This document shows positions 6,561 to 7,705 of a stretch of DNA of 7,705 nt, piece by piece. This DNA is from an uncultured Veillonella sp. GTDB lineage: Bacteria > Bacillota > Negativicutes > Veillonellales > Veillonellaceae. The DNA is taken from NCBI GenBank assembly GCA_900550455.1, contig URSE01000050.1:1-7705 (forward strand). Direction: 5' to 3'. Position 1 is the first letter of the stretch; each line of letters begins with the position of its first letter. The notes beneath the pieces were generated by a model. The model saw only the letters and a program-made list of their open reading frames with translations. It ran no database searches and was not told the origin of the DNA. The translations under genes and the position numbers were made by a program.

Positions 6561-7664
6561 TTACTTAGCGAATTTTTGAGCTCGGTCGTTTGGTTCTTTC
6601 CAATCTGCATCATCAGGACCTACTGGTACGAGACGAGGCAAATCTTCAAATGGCGTATGGTCTACCACATAGAAACGCTTACGCATGGAGTCAAAGTCTG
6701 TGGTGCCTCCGAAGGCAGGATGACTGTAAAGGTCTTTAGCATAGTTCCAAAGGTTTGGATAGTCGCGAAGACGTTTTCTATTGACATAATATTTTTGATA
6801 GAAGACCAAGTCAAAACGAGCCAACGTTGGGAAAATCCGGATATCCGGTTCCGTAATGGTATCACCCATGAGGTACCGTTGTTTAGATAAACGTTCTTCC
6901 AACCAATCCAATCGGCGGAAGACCCGTTCTACATAATATTCGTAATCCTTTTGGCTGGTAACCAAGGCAGCCAAATTAACAGCCAAGTTAACGTCCGCGT
7001 AAATTACGATGTTCAAGGCATCAATATCGGCCCGCAATTCTTCTGGATAAATATCAGGTGCATCTGGGGAAATATAGTCTTGGAAGCCCTTATAGAGTTG
7101 GATGACCAAGTCATGGTAGTCATTATTAACAACAGCACCCGTTTTTTCATCTACAATCGCTGGTACAGTAGACCGTTGATCATAGTCAGGGTCTCCCTTA
7201 CGATAAGCCTCTCCTAGGGATTTAATCCCTAATACAGGGTCCACATCGTTTGGATCTAAGGTGAAGAACCAGTCACCAACGACCCCAGCAGGACGCAATG
7301 GATCAACCACGCCATCGGAGATGACCTTATCAAGGCCCAAGAGATCGATGGCGATTTTAATGCGGTGAGCCCATGGGCAATGCTTAGACCAGATTAAGCG
7401 ATAGCGATTAGCTTCCACTGGCAATTGGCCAGGTTCATTACCAAAATCTGTAGTGAATTGAGGTTCTTCGTTGTCTGAATACTTTTGGCGCTTATTAAAG
7501 TTTGAACCATCATACTCTTTTTGTTCCCCTTGGCGAGGATTAGAGGATTGGAATTCAGAGAAGTCAATTGGGCATGGGTTCATAGCCCGTTGAAACTCCA
7601 CTTCCTTACGTGCTTCTGCAATAGAAGGATCTTTAACTCTGCTCACATCTACTTCTTGACTCAT
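6561..7664 (-). CDS. Xi-class glutathione transferase-like protein (glutathionyl-hydroquinone reductase superfamily)
   Basis: Cytoplasmic thiol-dependent reductase-like protein of 367 residues. Enzymes of this class use a Cys and glutathione to remove glutathionyl groups from hydroquinones. The long N-terminal extension (1-85) and the thioredoxin-fold motif WSKHCPWAHR with nucleophile Cys96 (92-101) mark the class, as do STVPAI (165-170) with the cis-Pro and the C-terminal helical domain with TEPDIRIFPTLARFDLVF (271-288) and NRKRLRDYPNLWNY (295-308). Deviations: the GSH-binding NES-S segment reads NNDYHDL (180-186), and the NNGVY segment reads NLAVN (226-230), losing a conserved active-site Tyr. 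A second Tyr position is Phe288. A different low-molecular-weight thiol or substrate is possible. I chose ATG 7664, because AAGTAGG lies 9 nt upstream, over the in-frame TTG at 7673, which abuts that site. It is the first gene visible in the operon, and a promoter may lie beyond the window edge. Confidence 0.88.
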   Translation of the reverse strand: MSQEVDVSRVKDPSIAEARKEVEFQRAMNPCPIDFSEFQSSNPRQGEQKEYDGSNFNKRQKYSDNEEPQFTTDFGNEPGQLPVEANRYRLIWSKHCPWAHRIKIAIDLLGLDKVISDGVVDPLRPAGVVGDWFFTLDPNDVDPVLGIKSLGEAYRKGDPDYDQRSTVPAIVDEKTGAVVNNDYHDLVIQLYKGFQDYISPDAPDIYPEELRADIDALNIVIYADVNLAVNLAALVTSQKDYEYYVERVFRRLDWLEERLSKQRYLMGDTITEPDIRIFPTLARFDLVFYQKYYVNRKRLRDYPNLWNYAKDLYSHPAFGGTTDFDSMRKRFYVVDHTPFEDLPRLVPVGPDDADWKEPNDRAQKFAK

Positions 7665-7673
7665 ACCAGTCAA

Positions 7674-7680
7674 CCTACTT
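7674..7680 (-). promoter_or_regulatory. Ribosome binding site deciding the start of the GST-like gene
   Basis: AAGTAGG ends immediately before the in-frame TTG at 7673, leaving no spacer for it, but is 9 nt before the ATG at 7664. The ATG is therefore preferred. Upstream, GATATACATTAATA (about 7697-7684) could hold a -10 box, but its -35 region would be outside the window. Confidence 0.6.
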
Positions 7681-7705
7681 TCTATTAATGTATATCAACA
7701 AATTA

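Noticed and set aside
6576..7217. Plus-strand open frames at 6576-6890 and 6951-7217, and a minus-strand frame at 6662-6865
   Set aside because: All overlap the GST-like gene, whose motifs are strong, and none looks like a real protein.
7665..7673. TTG at 7673 as the start of the GST-like gene
   Set aside because: The only RBS directly abuts it with no spacer, while the ATG at 7664 has a 9-nt spacer.
1..7705. CRISPR arrays, tRNA/rRNA genes, insertion sequences, riboswitches
   Set aside because: I saw no regularly spaced repeats, no tRNA cloverleaf, no transposase or terminal repeats, and no SAM or T-box leader within the window. A leader upstream of the first operon gene could lie past the right edge.

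Overview
All convincing genes in this window lie on the minus strand, so transcription runs from right to left. Strong AGGAGG-type ribosome binding sites, a hairpin-plus-U-run terminator, a Gram-positive-style amino-acid ABC cassette and moderate-to-low GC (by eye) suggest a member of the Bacillota. The lipoprotein style and the methyltransferase family would fit a Negativicutes relative such as Veillonella, but that is a guess.

Layout, in transcription order. (1) 7664-6561: Xi-class glutathione transferase-like protein (glutathionyl-hydroquinone reductase superfamily). (2) 6539-5166: MmgE/PrpD-family protein. (3) 5055-1887: complete polar amino-acid ABC importer, made of a substrate-binding lipoprotein, two permeases and an ATPase. 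An intercistronic hairpin with a U-rich tail separates the lipoprotein gene from the first permease. (4) 1860-1378: GNAT acetyltransferase, followed by a textbook intrinsic terminator at 1368-1325. (5) A separate unit starts near 1273 with a candidate promoter and strong RBS. It encodes a class I SAM methyltransferase of the protein-lysine-methyltransferase-like type, runs off the left edge, and carries a one-base frameshift at a G run near 1052-1055. The right edge cuts the 5' region of the first gene, so further operon members may lie upstream. No gene-free stretch exceeds 300 bases.

How the genes may work together. The mix of cystine-type importer, GNAT acetyltransferase and MmgE/PrpD protein recalls the Bacillus subtilis yxe operon (yxeKLMNOPQ), which takes up and breaks down S-(2-succino)cysteine. 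The two-permease importer is closer to tcyJKLMN. The flavin monooxygenase and deacetylase of yxe are not in the window. Instead there is an unusual Xi-GST homologue whose glutathione-site and tyrosine positions look altered. My inference is a variant salvage or detoxification pathway for an S-modified cysteine or related thiol adduct. The substrate is not proven by the sequence.
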